Assembly: GCF_900102185.1 (NCBI RefSeq)
Contig: NZ_LT629690.1
Coordinates: forward strand, 3,100,001-3,164,000
From: Terriglobus roseus
GTDB taxonomy: Bacteria > Acidobacteriota > Terriglobia > Terriglobales > Acidobacteriaceae
Direction: 5' to 3'
Length of the DNA stretch: 64,000 bases
Shown in pieces: positions 1-7,908 of this stretch. The number at the start of each line of letters is the position of its first letter. The stretch's first letter is position 1. A program made the position numbers and the translations under genes. The notes under the pieces are model-generated. The model was not told where the DNA came from, ran no database searches, and worked only from the letters and a program-made list of their open reading frames with translations.

Positions 1-723
1 ATCCAGACGCGAATTCCATCCCACCTCATCGTGGTAGTAACGACGGCGCATCCCATGTGCTCGTAGCGCCTTAGCACGTTCTGCAATAGTCGATGAACGG
101 AACGTCGTCAGCCCCGCATCGCCCCAAGCGCTGAGGTTCTTAGTTGGATAGAACGAAAACGCCGCCGCATGTCCCAATGCACCGGCAGGAGTTCCATTCC
201 AATCAGCGCCAAAGGCTTGCGCTGCATCTTCGATCAACAGCAGATCATTCTCCGCCGCCATGCGATCAAAGCTCTCCCAATCAGCGCACTGTCCATAGAG
301 GTGGACTGGCATCACAGCGCGCACGTCCTCGTGTTGTGCAATCGCATCCGCCACAGCCGCCGGACTCAGGTTGAAAGTCACCGGGTCAATGTCCGCCAGA
401 ATGGGTCGCGCTTCCACACGCAGGATGCTGCTGACTGTTGCGAAAAAGGAGAAGGGGGTGGTTACTACTGCATCTCCTCGTCCGATTCCCAATGCGGCCA
501 TGGCCAACCACAGGGCGTCTGTACCGCTGGCACATCCAACCGCCTCGGTGGCTGTTGTTGTGTCGGCAATCTGACGTTCCAACTCGGCTACTTCTTTCCC
601 TAGAACAAAGCGTCCCGCAGAGCACACATCTGCGATGGCTGCGCCGATTTCGGCCCCTACGGCTGCGTATTGACGGCTGAGGTCAAGGATTGGAACGGGA
701 GGCAAGATAGGCTGCGACATCAT
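1..723 (-). CDS. DegT/DnrJ/EryC1 family aminotransferase (partial, 3' end outside window)
   Basis: PLP-dependent sugar aminotransferase of the DegT/DnrJ/EryC1 family, which transaminates nucleotide-linked keto-sugars for surface polysaccharide or antibiotic sugars. About 241 residues are in the window. Translation of the minus strand shows the N-terminal LDLSRQYAAVG element, the substrate-loop GCASGTDAL, the IEDAAQAFGA strand with the cofactor-binding Asp, and SFYPTKNLSAWGDAG, whose Lys should form the Schiff base with PLP. The gene runs off the left edge, so the C-terminal third is missing. Start taken at the ATGATG pair at 718-723 because homologues begin just before the LDL motif. The frame stays open further upstream (ATG at 753 and beyond), so the start is not certain. 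Transcribed divergently from hfq. The sugar substrate cannot be told from this. Confidence 0.88.
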   Translation of the reverse strand, partial: MMSQPILPPVPILDLSRQYAAVGAEIGAAIADVCSAGRFVLGKEVAELERQIADTTTATEAVGCASGTDALWLAMAALGIGRGDAVVTTPFSFFATVSSILRVEARPILADIDPVTFNLSPAAVADAIAQHEDVRAVMPVHLYGQCADWESFDRMAAENDLLLIEDAAQAFGADWNGTPAGALGHAAAFSFYPTKNLSAWGDAGLTTFRSSTIAERAKALRAHGMRRRYYHDEVGWNSRLD

Positions 724-849
724 TTTCCATGTTAGGCCAAGCGGCAGCGTCATGCGTTCGTGGCGAAAATCGAACAGCCTTAGGAACAAATCCGCCTGTT
801 CGTGCGTCCTAATGCGAGGGAGTTCTCGACGGCTACGCCGGGATGCTCT

Positions 850-867
850 ACGGTCTAAAATGACCGT
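850..867. promoter_or_regulatory. Inverted repeat ACGGTC-TAAAAT-GACCGT, possible operator over a -10 box
   Basis: Perfect 6-bp arms flank a 6-bp spacer that reads TAAAAT, a plausible sigma70 -10 element on the plus strand. No good -35 hexamer is visible at 16-18 bp upstream. The arrangement suggests either a factor-bound promoter for the hfq transcript or a small hairpin. Inference only. Confidence 0.3.
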
Positions 868-966
868 CGAAACGGCTGCAGGTGATCCCGTGTGCTTTTT
901 CCTTGCCACGACCATGGGTTCACCCGTATTGTTTTTTGTCTTAGGGGCTAAGGCCCCTCGTACTCA

Positions 967-1000
967 CCCGAAAACGCACTTGCGTTAGCGGGTTTTGTTT
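967..1000 (+). terminator. Intrinsic-terminator-like hairpin upstream of hfq
   Basis: Arms CCCG and AACGC (967-977) pair with GCGTT and CGGG (982-992) around an ACTT loop with a small internal bulge, followed by TTTTGTTT. It lies 51 nt before the hfq ATG, and no plus-strand gene precedes it. It could end a short RNA or act as a leader attenuator for hfq. Confidence 0.5.
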
Positions 1001-1051
1001 GAGGCAGTTCCATAACAGCGCTGCTCGGAAGCGCAAGAGGAGATCGGCAGC

Positions 1052-1363
1052 ATGGATTCCAAGCCGGCACAGAATATTCAGGACACCTTCCTGAACACGG
1101 TTCGTAAAGACAAGAGCGCGGTGACCATTTATCTGGTTAGCGGCGTGAAGCTAACGGGCAAGATCCGCTCTTTCGATAAGTATTCGGTTCTGCTCGAGAA
1201 CAACGCGCAGGAACAGTTAATTTTTAAGCATGCGATTTCTACCGTGGTATCGACACGGGGTGGTGGGGTCCACACGGATCGTCCCCATGGAACGCATGCT
1301 CCCGTGTCAAGGGAGCATGGCACGGAAGGCGCATCCGCAGTAGGCGGAACGGTAGGCTCCTAA
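1052..1363 (+). CDS. hfq: RNA chaperone Hfq
   Basis: Sm-like RNA chaperone that forms a hexamer and helps small RNAs pair with mRNAs. The first 66 residues are a clear Hfq fold: [19 protein letters not shown] covers the N-terminal helix with the proximal-face Gln, Sm1 lies at about residues 25-48 ([12 protein letters not shown]), and Sm2 contains LIFKHAIST with His60 at the proximal uridine pocket. The last 35 residues form a Gly/His/Arg-rich flexible tail, longer than the core but normal for many Hfq proteins. Start ATG preceded by AGAGGAGAT. The gene is followed closely by hflX, the classical hfq-hflX order; the hfq stop codon lies in TAAGGAG, so the hflX ribosome site may overlap it. Confidence 0.96.
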   Translation: MDSKPAQNIQDTFLNTVRKDKSAVTIYLVSGVKLTGKIRSFDKYSVLLENNAQEQLIFKHAISTVVSTRGGGVHTDRPHGTHAPVSREHGTEGASAVGGTVGS

Positions 1364-1454
1364 GGAGCCAGGGCGGCACGGACTGACCGAAACACCTACC
1401 AAGAGGACCAACACCCGAGGTCGCACGCGGCTGGAAGAGGCTGCTGCGGCCCAG

Positions 1455-2915
1455 GTGCGTCCACAGGATGGCCACCTGACGGAGACTCCTCGGGAGCGGG
1501 CTGTGCTGGTGGCCGTGGAGATTACCGGCGACCGGCGGAAGCTGAGTAGCACCGCCATGCTGGCCCGACAGGCAGCAAGTCTCCACGACGGCGAGGAGGA
1601 CTCTCCTTTGGAGTCCGTTGCGGAGATGGACTTCGACGCCGCTCTGGCGGAGTTCCAGGAGCTGGCGGCTTCGGCTGGGGCGGAGATTGCCGCCACCGTG
1701 ATCCAACGGCGCGGCAAGCCTGATCCGGCTACGCTGATTGGGCCGGGTAAGGTGGAGGAGCTGGAGGCCGTAGTGGCCAGTTCCGGCGCCAACCTGGTGC
1801 TGTTCGACCATGACCTGACACCATCCCAGCTCCGTAACCTGGATCGCGCGCTTCCCTGCCGCGTGATCGACCGGACACAGCTCATCCTGGATATCTTCGC
1901 CCGCCATGCGCGCACCCGCGAGGGTCATCTGCAGGTGGAGTTGGCGCAGTTGGAGTACCAGTTGCCGCGGTTGGCGGGACGTGGCAAGGCCATGAGCCAG
2001 CTTGGCGGCGGTATTGGCACTCGTGGACCGGGTGAAACCAAGCTGGAGACGGACCGTCGGCGCATTCGTGCGCGTGTGGATCGCCTGAAGGAGCAGTTGG
2101 AGAATGTCCGGCGTAATCGCAGGCAGCAGCGGCAGCGCCGTGAGGCGGTTCCTGTTCCCACGGTCGCGCTGGTCGGCTATACGAATGCTGGCAAGAGCAC
2201 GCTGTTCAACCGGCTGACTGAGGCGGGTGTTCTGGAGTCGTCGCGGATGTTCGCCACGCTGGACCCAAAGCTGCGGCAGTTGAACCTGCCTTCGCGGCGG
2301 AAGGTACTGCTGAGCGATACGGTTGGATTCATCCGCAACCTGCCACATGCGCTGGTGACCAGTTTCCGCGCCACGCTGGAAGAGGTGGAACGCGCCGAGT
2401 TGCTGCTGCACGTTCGCGATGCTGCGTCGCCCAATCTGGATGAGCAGAAGATGCAGGTGGAGAAGGTGCTGGCGGAGCTTGAGGTATCGCGCACGCCGAC
2501 GATCCAGGTACTGAACAAGATCGACCTTCTGCCTGCAGATGAACGGTTTGACCTGCAGCGGTTTCCCGCGCCGGATACGATTGCCGTCTCCGCGCATTCG
2601 GGCGAAGGTATTGAGACGCTGATTGCGGCTATTGAGGAGCGGATTGGCGGTGCAGAAGCGGCTGGTCCGACTGCGACGGCGACATTCCGCATTCCGCAGC
2701 GTGAAGGCCGAATATTGGCAGCGCTGGAAGCTGGCTGCTTCATTGAGCGGAAGAAGTACGAGGGCAACCTGGTGACGTTTACCGCGAGCGGACCTTCATC
2801 GCTGCTGCAACGTTATCGGCGCTACATTGTGCAGGAACATGGTGAATTGCCGGAGAGCGAACCTGCCGAGGCGAGACCAAGGATTCGGACGCGCGCGAAA
2901 AGCTCGCCTCGATAA
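1455..2915 (+). CDS. hflX: GTPase HflX
   Basis: Ribosome-associated GTPase that splits stalled or 100S ribosomes. An N-terminal HflX domain (residues ~17-150, with [14 protein letters not shown] and [18 protein letters not shown]) is followed by the Gly-rich [15 protein letters not shown] segment, a coiled helical region, and the G domain: P-loop GYTNAGKST (~235), DTVGFI, and NKID. A C-terminal domain of about 90 residues completes it; 486 residues is normal length. The start used is GTG 1455. The frame is open upstream to 1356 without ATG/GTG/TTG; a CTG at 1383 downstream of AAGGAG (1362-1367) would add 24 residues with coding-like composition, so the true start may be non-standard. Lies 91 bp after hfq, probably one transcript. 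Confidence 0.95.
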   Translation: MRPQDGHLTETPRERAVLVAVEITGDRRKLSSTAMLARQAASLHDGEEDSPLESVAEMDFDAALAEFQELAASAGAEIAATVIQRRGKPDPATLIGPGKVEELEAVVASSGANLVLFDHDLTPSQLRNLDRALPCRVIDRTQLILDIFARHARTREGHLQVELAQLEYQLPRLAGRGKAMSQLGGGIGTRGPGETKLETDRRRIRARVDRLKEQLENVRRNRRQQRQRREAVPVPTVALVGYTNAGKSTLFNRLTEAGVLESSRMFATLDPKLRQLNLPSRRKVLLSDTVGFIRNLPHALVTSFRATLEEVERAELLLHVRDAASPNLDEQKMQVEKVLAELEVSRTPTIQVLNKIDLLPADERFDLQRFPAPDTIAVSAHSGEGIETLIAAIEERIGGAEAAGPTATATFRIPQREGRILAALEAGCFIERKKYEGNLVTFTASGPSSLLQRYRRYIVQEHGELPESEPAEARPRIRTRAKSSPR

Positions 2916-2957
2916 GGCACTTCGGCACTTCGTGCTCTCCTCGACGCCTTCGGCGTG
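2916..2957 (+). repeat. REP-like double hairpin, copy A
   Basis: Directly after the hflX stop codon. Hairpin 1 is GCAC-TTC-GTGC (2925-2935), hairpin 2 is ACGCC-TTC-GGCGT (2944-2956), joined by TCTCCTCG. A partial duplicate of the first arm (GGCACTTCG, 2916-2924) precedes it. Same layout as copies at 3627, 9681 and 16492. Confidence 0.7.
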
Positions 2958-2969
2958 TTGGCAGGTCTC

Positions 2970-2996
2970 ACAGGGTTATGGGTACCCCCTGTTTTT
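2970..2996 (+). terminator. Intrinsic terminator of hflX
   Basis: ACAGGG (2970-2975) pairs with CCCTGT (2987-2992), followed by a T run (2992-2996). It lies 55 bp after the hflX stop. Confidence 0.6.
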
Positions 2997-2998
2997 CT

Positions 2999-3095
2999 AA
3001 AATTGTCTTTTCATTGGGTTTAACTTCGTGGGTGGCGCTAAAATCGTCTGCCCATTGGGGTTAGAGGCAAAATCGTCTTTCTAAATGGTTTAACT
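2999..3095. repeat. Three imperfect ~27-bp direct repeats (AAAATYGTCT...GGTTTAAC)
   Basis: Units start at 2999, 3040 and 3069. Each reads AAAATTGTC or AAAATCGTC followed by TTT/TGC and ends ATGGGTTTAAC, TTGGGGTTAGA or ATGGTTTAAC. Spacings are 41 and 29 bp. The block is AT-rich against its flanks and sits in the 347-bp gap between hflX (2915) and the VOC gene (3263). The rest of the gap (3096-3262) shows nothing I can name. Confidence 0.55.
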
Positions 3096-3262
3096 GAAGA
3101 CGTTTCTCATTGCTGCCGTTGTTTGCCGCCCTTGTTTTCCATTCTAGTGAGTTGGAAGAAATAACATGCCAACTCTATTTCTTTTTGTTTGTTAGGTTTG
3201 AGCGCCTTAGGGCTTGACAGGAAATTTGCAGGGTTCCATTCTCCGGATGGGAGACAAAGCGC

Positions 3263-3661
3263 ATGTCTGAAATGCCGAGCGTTGGTGCGTTTGCCATTGT
3301 TCCGAGCAATGATCTGAAAGCCGCGATTCCGTTCTGGGAGCGAATGGGCTTTGCTCGCACCGGTGGCGACGCCAATTACGTGATCATGACGGGTTGGGGG
3401 TGCGAGGTGCATCTGACGCAGGCGGGTACTGGGCCATGGCGCGTGCCTGCTGAGCACAATCCATTTGGTGTGTTTATTCGTACGCCCGATGTGGAGGCGG
3501 TGGCCGCTCGAGTGGATGACCTGATCATCCGTCCGGGTGGTGTCCTGCGGCATCGTGAGTGGGGACTGTATGAGGTTGGGATCAATGGGCCGGATGGATT
3601 GCTGGTTCGGGTTGGGTGGCCTTCGCGGTACTTCGTACCGTTCTCGACGCCTTCGACGTGA
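3263..3661 (+). CDS. VOC family (glyoxalase/bleomycin-resistance fold) protein
   Basis: Small 132-residue protein of the vicinal-oxygen-chelate superfamily. Residues 8-50 form one betaalphabetabetabeta module (PSVGAFAIVPSNDLKAAIPF, then a GFARTGG turn), and residues 80-120 the second (FIRTPDVEAVAARVDDL, then GLYEVGINGPDGLLVRVGW). The family includes bleomycin-binding proteins, glyoxalases and dioxygenases; no substrate can be assigned. ATG start after GGATGGGAGACAAAGC. The last 11 codons (RYFVPFSTPST) are made of a copy of the double-hairpin repeat, so the natural end may once have been around GWPS. It stands alone between two intergenic regions. Confidence 0.8.
   Translation: MSEMPSVGAFAIVPSNDLKAAIPFWERMGFARTGGDANYVIMTGWGCEVHLTQAGTGPWRVPAEHNPFGVFIRTPDVEAVAARVDDLIIRPGGVLRHREWGLYEVGINGPDGLLVRVGWPSRYFVPFSTPST
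3627..3660 (+). repeat. REP-like double hairpin, copy B, inside the VOC reading frame
   Basis: GGTAC-TTC-GTACC (3627-3639) followed by GTTCTCG and ACGCC-TTC-GACGT (3647-3659). Compared with the other copies (GGCAC/GTGC), the first stem has C to T on one arm and G to A on the other, a compensatory change that keeps the pairing. Confidence 0.7.
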
Positions 3662-3870
3662 GTGCCAGCCATGTGTTTATGAGAACGCGTGGGACGTTAC
3701 ATCACACTTGTGCATGCAGCATTGGCCTCGGGTTTGTTTGGCGAGGCTGGAGCAAGACTGCGGCGAATATGGAATTCCGAAGATAACGGCGTTTCTCGTC
3801 ACCAACTGATAAGCCTCAATATCACCTAAGCTGATTGAAGGCCGTGCGATGGCCCGGTCAGGGGCAATAG

Positions 3871-4950
3871 ATGAAGCTTAGTTTGCTAACACTCGTGAGC
3901 TTAGCGATAGCTCTTGCGTGTGCCAGTTCGACCTTCTCACAAACCACAACCCGTTTGGGAGCGACACCTACAGAGATGCGTATGGATCAGATTGTCAGAT
4001 CCTACACAGCCGCGAACGCATTTATGGGTGTTGTGTCTGTTTCAGAAGGTGATCATGTGCTGCTCGATAAGGGCTATGGATCGGCGGATCTAGAGTGGAA
4101 TATTCCCAACGCCCCCGACGTTAAATTCCGTTTAGGTTCATTGACCAAGCAGTTCACCGTGGCGCTGATATTGCTGTTGCAGGAAGATGGAAAGCTCGAT
4201 ATCAGGAACCCTGTTAGCAAATACCTTCTGGATGCGCCTCAGACGTGGCAAAAGGTCACTTTGGCAGATCTGATGGGGAATACATCAGGTATTCCCGACT
4301 TCACCAATTTCAAAGAATTCAAGGCATGGGGAATGAGCCCGCACACTGTTGAGGAGGAGCTTGAGTTTTTCAAGAACAAACCGCTGGACTTTGAACCTGG
4401 CAGCAAGTGGGCTTACAGCAGTTCGAATTTTGAGATCCTTGGAGCAGTCATCGAAAAAGTAACCGGCAGAACTTACGGCGACCAGCTCCAGGAACGGATC
4501 TTCGGTCCATTGGAAATGAAGAACACGGGGTTGGATATGGACGGCCTTATTCTGGCGAAGCGTGCTCAAGGCTATCGACCTGGAAAGTCGGGATTGATTT
4601 CGGTACGTTCTCTATCTATGTCTGTTCCTTGGGCGGCGGGCTCAATGTATTCGACGACAGAGGATCTTCTCAAATGGGAGCACGCTCTCTTTAGCGGGAA
4701 ACTGCTCAATAAGGATTCTTTGAAGTTGATGTTGACGCCGGGTAAAGGAAGCTACGGACTGGGCGTCTATGTGTTCGCTAAAAAGTCCGGCATCACTATC
4801 GTGACCCATGCAGGAGCCATCGCGGGCTTCAAAACCAGCCTGACCTATGTACCAGATGAGCGTATAGCGATAGCCGTCTTAAGCAATGTGGAGGGTGAAG
4901 CCACGAACAGCATTACTGACCAATTACTTACAGAGGCGCTAAAACAGTGA
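3871..4950 (+). CDS. Serine hydrolase of the beta-lactamase class C / D-Ala-D-Ala peptidase fold, exported
   Basis: Predicted periplasmic or secreted serine hydrolase (359 residues). Residues 1-23 are a signal peptide (MKLSLLTLVSLAIALAC). The SxxK motif is SLTK in RLGSLTKQF (~residue 91); the second motif is YSS in KWAYSSSNFEILG, where the usual YSN has Ser; the third, KTG-like box is HAGAIAGF. Such proteins act as carboxypeptidases, esterases or beta-lactamases, and the motifs do not decide which. Codon choice is visibly AT-richer (AAG GAT TCT TTG AAG TTG) than in the neighbours. ATG start follows CAGGGGCAATAG. The methyltransferase gene follows after 100 bp. Confidence 0.85.
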   Translation: MKLSLLTLVSLAIALACASSTFSQTTTRLGATPTEMRMDQIVRSYTAANAFMGVVSVSEGDHVLLDKGYGSADLEWNIPNAPDVKFRLGSLTKQFTVALILLLQEDGKLDIRNPVSKYLLDAPQTWQKVTLADLMGNTSGIPDFTNFKEFKAWGMSPHTVEEELEFFKNKPLDFEPGSKWAYSSSNFEILGAVIEKVTGRTYGDQLQERIFGPLEMKNTGLDMDGLILAKRAQGYRPGKSGLISVRSLSMSVPWAAGSMYSTTEDLLKWEHALFSGKLLNKDSLKLMLTPGKGSYGLGVYVFAKKSGITIVTHAGAIAGFKTSLTYVPDERIAIAVLSNVEGEATNSITDQLLTEALKQ

Positions 4951-5050
4951 GAACGTGAAATCCATGTTGCTGCCAACTCGGGTGTCGACGCGATGATTGG
5001 TATCGACAAGTCGGCTTGTCGGGAGTACCCAATTCAATCAGTCCAAGGCA

Positions 5051-5686
5051 ATGACCAGCGGCTGCGATGATGAATGCATGGCATTGAGTATTCAAGAGCA
5101 GTTTGGGCATATTGACATTTATGTTTTCGATCAGATTCTTCGCGGAAATATTGCACCTGGAATGCGTGTCCTTGATGCTGGATGCGGATATGGGCGCAAC
5201 CTGGTGCATCTACTGCGTGAAGGCTGCGAGATATTTGCAGTCGACCTGGACCGCGATGGTGTGGAGCACGTAAGACGACTTTCTGCTTCGCTGGGAACCG
5301 GACTCCCCGCAGAGAATTTTCAAGTTGCTCCCATTGAACAGATCCCTTTCCCAGATGCCTTTGCCGATGTTGTGATCTGTAACTCGGTGCTTCACTTCGC
5401 CAAGGATGAAGAGCATTTCAGGGCGATGCTGGCGGAGTTATGGCGCGTTGTAAGACCGGGAGGAATGCTGTTCTGCCGCCTGGGCTCGAGGATTGGCATG
5501 GACTTCGAGCGAGTGCGGGGTGGTCGGTTCTTGATGGCAGACGGTGCGGAGTGGTTCCTGGCAGACGAAGAAATGCTGATGGAACTGACGGAGGAGATGG
5601 ACAGCGTACTTGTGGACCCATTGAAGACCACAATCGTGCAGGACTACCGCTGCATGACGACATGGGTTCAAAGGAAACAGCGCTAG
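5051..5686 (+). CDS. Class I SAM-dependent methyltransferase
   Basis: Rossmann-fold methyltransferase of about 211 residues. Motif I is VLDAGCGYGRN, followed by IFAVDLDRDGVEHV (acidic loop for the SAM ribose), IPFPDAFADVVICNSVLHF (motif IV region) and LWRVVRPGGMLFCRLG (post-II strand and motif VI), in the order of the UbiE/Methyltransf_11 group. The acceptor substrate is unknown. Start chosen at ATG 5051; an in-frame TTG at 4997 would add 18 residues but shows no better ribosome site. Like the serine hydrolase before it, it uses relatively AT-rich codons, and the two may have arrived together. Confidence 0.85.
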   Translation: MTSGCDDECMALSIQEQFGHIDIYVFDQILRGNIAPGMRVLDAGCGYGRNLVHLLREGCEIFAVDLDRDGVEHVRRLSASLGTGLPAENFQVAPIEQIPFPDAFADVVICNSVLHFAKDEEHFRAMLAELWRVVRPGGMLFCRLGSRIGMDFERVRGGRFLMADGAEWFLADEEMLMELTEEMDSVLVDPLKTTIVQDYRCMTTWVQRKQR

Positions 5687-5986
5687 ACGCCTCTGCTTCT
5701 ACCACACGGGTCACCATGGAGAGGCTATAGCTCGACAACGAGCAGCAGTCAGGATCGCGTGGTGTGCGGTACCAGGTCAGCTTCGCAAACCTGGTACACC
5801 CGGTTGGGTTTCTATCGGTGCGTTCACGAGCATGATCGTTAGCTCTGGGCCTTCGGGGTACATTCCAAATTGGAGACTGTGGTGCGAGTGGTATCCGAAG
5901 CGCTTACCTGTCCGGGGCATCTTCAGAAAGAACCTCGCAAGCTGGTCGAAAGGGAGCTTAATTTATTGGTGGACGAGCCCATGCGG
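5687..5986. other. Intergenic region between methyltransferase and GlxA-type regulator
   Basis: 300 bp between two convergent genes. Apart from the inverted repeat at 5769-5797 I see no gene, promoter or RNA in it. Confidence 0.5.
5769..5797. repeat. Perfect 9-bp inverted repeat GTACCAGGT / ACCTGGTAC
   Basis: Arms at 5769-5777 and 5789-5797 enclose an 11-nt spacer. It lies 82 bp past the methyltransferase stop, in a convergent gap. No T run follows on either strand, so it is not a standard intrinsic terminator, though it may block read-through. Confidence 0.45.
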
Positions 5987-6934
5987 CTAAGCCATCGTGC
6001 TTTTGAAGCGGTCTGCGTATTCGCCTGCTGTGACTCCTAGTACGCGCAGGAAGGTTCGGCGCATTGCGTCTGCTGAGCTGAAGCCGCATGCGTCTGCGAT
6101 TTCCTTTAGTCCCATGGCGGAGCTGTCGATCATTTGTTGTGCTGCTTCGACGCGCATGCGATCGACGAACTGACCGGGGTTCATCTTTGTTTCGCGTAGG
6201 CAGACGCGTGTGAAATGCCGTGGGCTCATGCCGATTCGTTCTGCGAGTTTTTCCACGGTGAGATCTTCGCGCAGGTTTTCTAACGCCCACACCTGCAGTT
6301 CTCGCAGAGGTTTAAATGTGATGGCCTGATGCGAGAGCATGTGGCTGAACTGCGCTTGTCCGCCCGGGCGAACGAGGAACATGACGAGGAATCGTGCGAC
6401 CTTCAGTGCCTCTTCATGACCAAGATCTTCTTCCACTAATGCCAGAGAAAGATCAATGCCTGCGGTGATGCCCGCGGAGGTATAGATGGCACCGTCTTTC
6501 AGATAAATGGGATCGGACTGAACGCAAGCGAGAGGAAACTTTTGCGCGAGTTCGTCACAGAACTTCCAGTGCGTTACGACGTTCTTATGATCGATGAGGC
6601 CGGCTGCGCCGAGAAGGAAGGCTCCGGTACAGATGGATGCTACGCGACGGGAGCGTGTGCTGGCATCGGCGATCCATGCGACGAAGTCTTGATCGTAAGA
6701 ACCTGTTTCAGAGCCCGGGCCACCTGCGATCACCAGAGTATCGATTGGACCAGTGATTTCGTGGATGGGAAGGGCTCCGGCTAACGCGATTCCCCTATTG
6801 GTTTGCAGGCTGGTGTCAGTGCCGGGATTGCCGAGTTGCACGGTGTATCCGGGTGCGCTTGAAAACACTTCCAGCGGACCGCTGACATCAAGGATTTGTA
6901 CCGGTGGAAGCCCGACGATGACGACCCTTCGCAT
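5987..6934 (-). CDS. GlxA/FtrA-type transcriptional regulator: DJ-1/PfpI domain plus AraC helix-turn-helix
   Basis: 315 residues. Residues 1-175 form a class-I glutamine-amidotransferase-like (DJ-1/PfpI) sensor domain, with GLPPVQILDVSGPLEVF at the N-terminus, the VIAGGPGSE turn, and the nucleophile-elbow region ASICTGAFLLGAAGL that keeps a Cys. Residues ~215-312 are an AraC/XylS DNA-binding domain with two HTH motifs (VEKLAERIGMSPRHFTRVC; LKEIADACGFSSADAMRRTF). Such regulators control catabolic or stress genes. It is divergent from the HD-domain gene at 7031 across 96 bp, so that gene is the likeliest target. Confidence 0.92.
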   Translation of the reverse strand: MRRVVIVGLPPVQILDVSGPLEVFSSAPGYTVQLGNPGTDTSLQTNRGIALAGALPIHEITGPIDTLVIAGGPGSETGSYDQDFVAWIADASTRSRRVASICTGAFLLGAAGLIDHKNVVTHWKFCDELAQKFPLACVQSDPIYLKDGAIYTSAGITAGIDLSLALVEEDLGHEEALKVARFLVMFLVRPGGQAQFSHMLSHQAITFKPLRELQVWALENLREDLTVEKLAERIGMSPRHFTRVCLRETKMNPGQFVDRMRVEAAQQMIDSSAMGLKEIADACGFSSADAMRRTFLRVLGVTAGEYADRFKSTMA

Positions 6935-7030
6935 ACGGGGATTCTACGGCTGCGATGTCCTAATTTGCTGTATTCGCGTCGTGGCGACGGCGATTGCCCG
7001 GGGCTAGGTTTAGGGACAGGGGAGAACGAT

Positions 7031-7819
7031 ATGACATCGAAGAGTCACAACATTCTGAAGAACGCGGCCACACTGACGGATCCTGCGCTGGAAGGTCTTG
7101 CTCACGGCGGGTCAGAGGCGTTGACTACGTTTCGTCGTCCGAAGGTGATCATTCCTGTGCCGACGCCTGCCGCTGAATTTCAACGAGTGCAGCCGGGTGT
7201 GCCGGACAGCAAGTTGACGCGCGAAGCGACGGGATTGCTGCGGGAGTTCAGCACGCCGCTGTTGTTCAATCATTCGCACCGCGTTTTCTTTTGGGCGAAT
7301 GAACAGGGCAAGCAGGCGGGAGAGAAGTTTGATGCAGAGTTGCTTTTCATCTGCGCTGCTTTTCATGACCTTGGCCTGTTGAAGAAGTTCAGCAGCGAGG
7401 CGGATCGTTTTGAGGTGGATGGTGCGAATGCTGTGCGGCAATTTCTGGAGCATCATGGAGTGCCGAATGCTCGCATTCAAACAGCGTGGGATGCGATTGC
7501 GTTGCATACGACGCCGGGCATTGTGGCTTACAAGCCGATTGAAGTTGAGTTGCTTTATAACGGCGTTGGACTGGATGTGCTGGGTATTGGATATGAGGAT
7601 TTCCCGAAAGACATCCGCGAAAAGGTTGTGGCGGAGTATCCCCGTGTCGACTTCAAACAAGGTATTGCCAAAGCTTTTCTTGGCGGCTTTGAACACAAGA
7701 CTGTGACGGCAGAAGGCACGTGCAACGAAGACATCTGCTCGCACTTTCTTCGTAACTACAAGCGCAGCAATTTCTATGAGCAGATTCAGAATTCGCCGTT
7801 TCAGAACTCAGAGGTTTAG
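7031..7819 (+). CDS. HD-domain protein, cyanamide-hydratase-like
   Basis: 262-residue metal-dependent HD-superfamily protein. The HD signature is split as HSHRVFFWA (His), then FICAAFHDLGLLKKF (His-Asp), then IALHTTPG (His) and LDVLGIGYEDF (Asp), the spacing of cyanamide hydratase / HD phosphohydrolase relatives. Substrate is not decidable: cyanamide hydratases, nucleotidases and unknown hydrolases share it. Start at ATG 7031, preceded by GGACAGGGGAGAACGAT; a longer frame to 6896 would run into the divergent regulator's start region. Probably controlled by the neighbouring GlxA-type regulator. Confidence 0.8.
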   Translation: MTSKSHNILKNAATLTDPALEGLAHGGSEALTTFRRPKVIIPVPTPAAEFQRVQPGVPDSKLTREATGLLREFSTPLLFNHSHRVFFWANEQGKQAGEKFDAELLFICAAFHDLGLLKKFSSEADRFEVDGANAVRQFLEHHGVPNARIQTAWDAIALHTTPGIVAYKPIEVELLYNGVGLDVLGIGYEDFPKDIREKVVAEYPRVDFKQGIAKAFLGGFEHKTVTAEGTCNEDICSHFLRNYKRSNFYEQIQNSPFQNSEV

Positions 7820-7908
7820 TGGTTTATTAAGGACTTTTACTCCGTACGCATTTCTGAGCCATGCTCAGGTGCGTACGGTGGGGTTTGTCCACTACACTTT
7901 TCACACTT

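Larger units (their letters stand above)
724..1051. other. Intergenic region between degT-like gene and hfq (328 bp)
   Basis: Divergent region. It holds an inverted repeat around a TAAAAT box (850-867), a short hairpin AGGGGC/GCCCCT (943-958) and a terminator-like hairpin followed by TTTTGTTT (967-1000). The text at 821-840 (GTTCTCGACGGCTACGCCG) resembles the second half of the double-hairpin repeat found elsewhere in the window. I see no convincing protein gene in it. Confidence 0.6.

Noticed and set aside
943-958. AGGGGC-TAAG-GCCCCT hairpin as a terminator
   Set aside because: No T run follows it on either strand; it stays only as part of the hfq leader idea.
1239-2597. 452-residue minus-strand frame opposite hflX
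   Set aside because: Arg/Gln/His-rich shadow of hflX codons, no domain.
2999-3095. CRISPR array
   Set aside because: Only three units with a third of bases changed, unequal spacing and no cas genes nearby.
3837-5700. Mobile element or integrated island with ends
   Set aside because: No integrase, transposase, direct repeats or tRNA junction; only composition hints at transfer.
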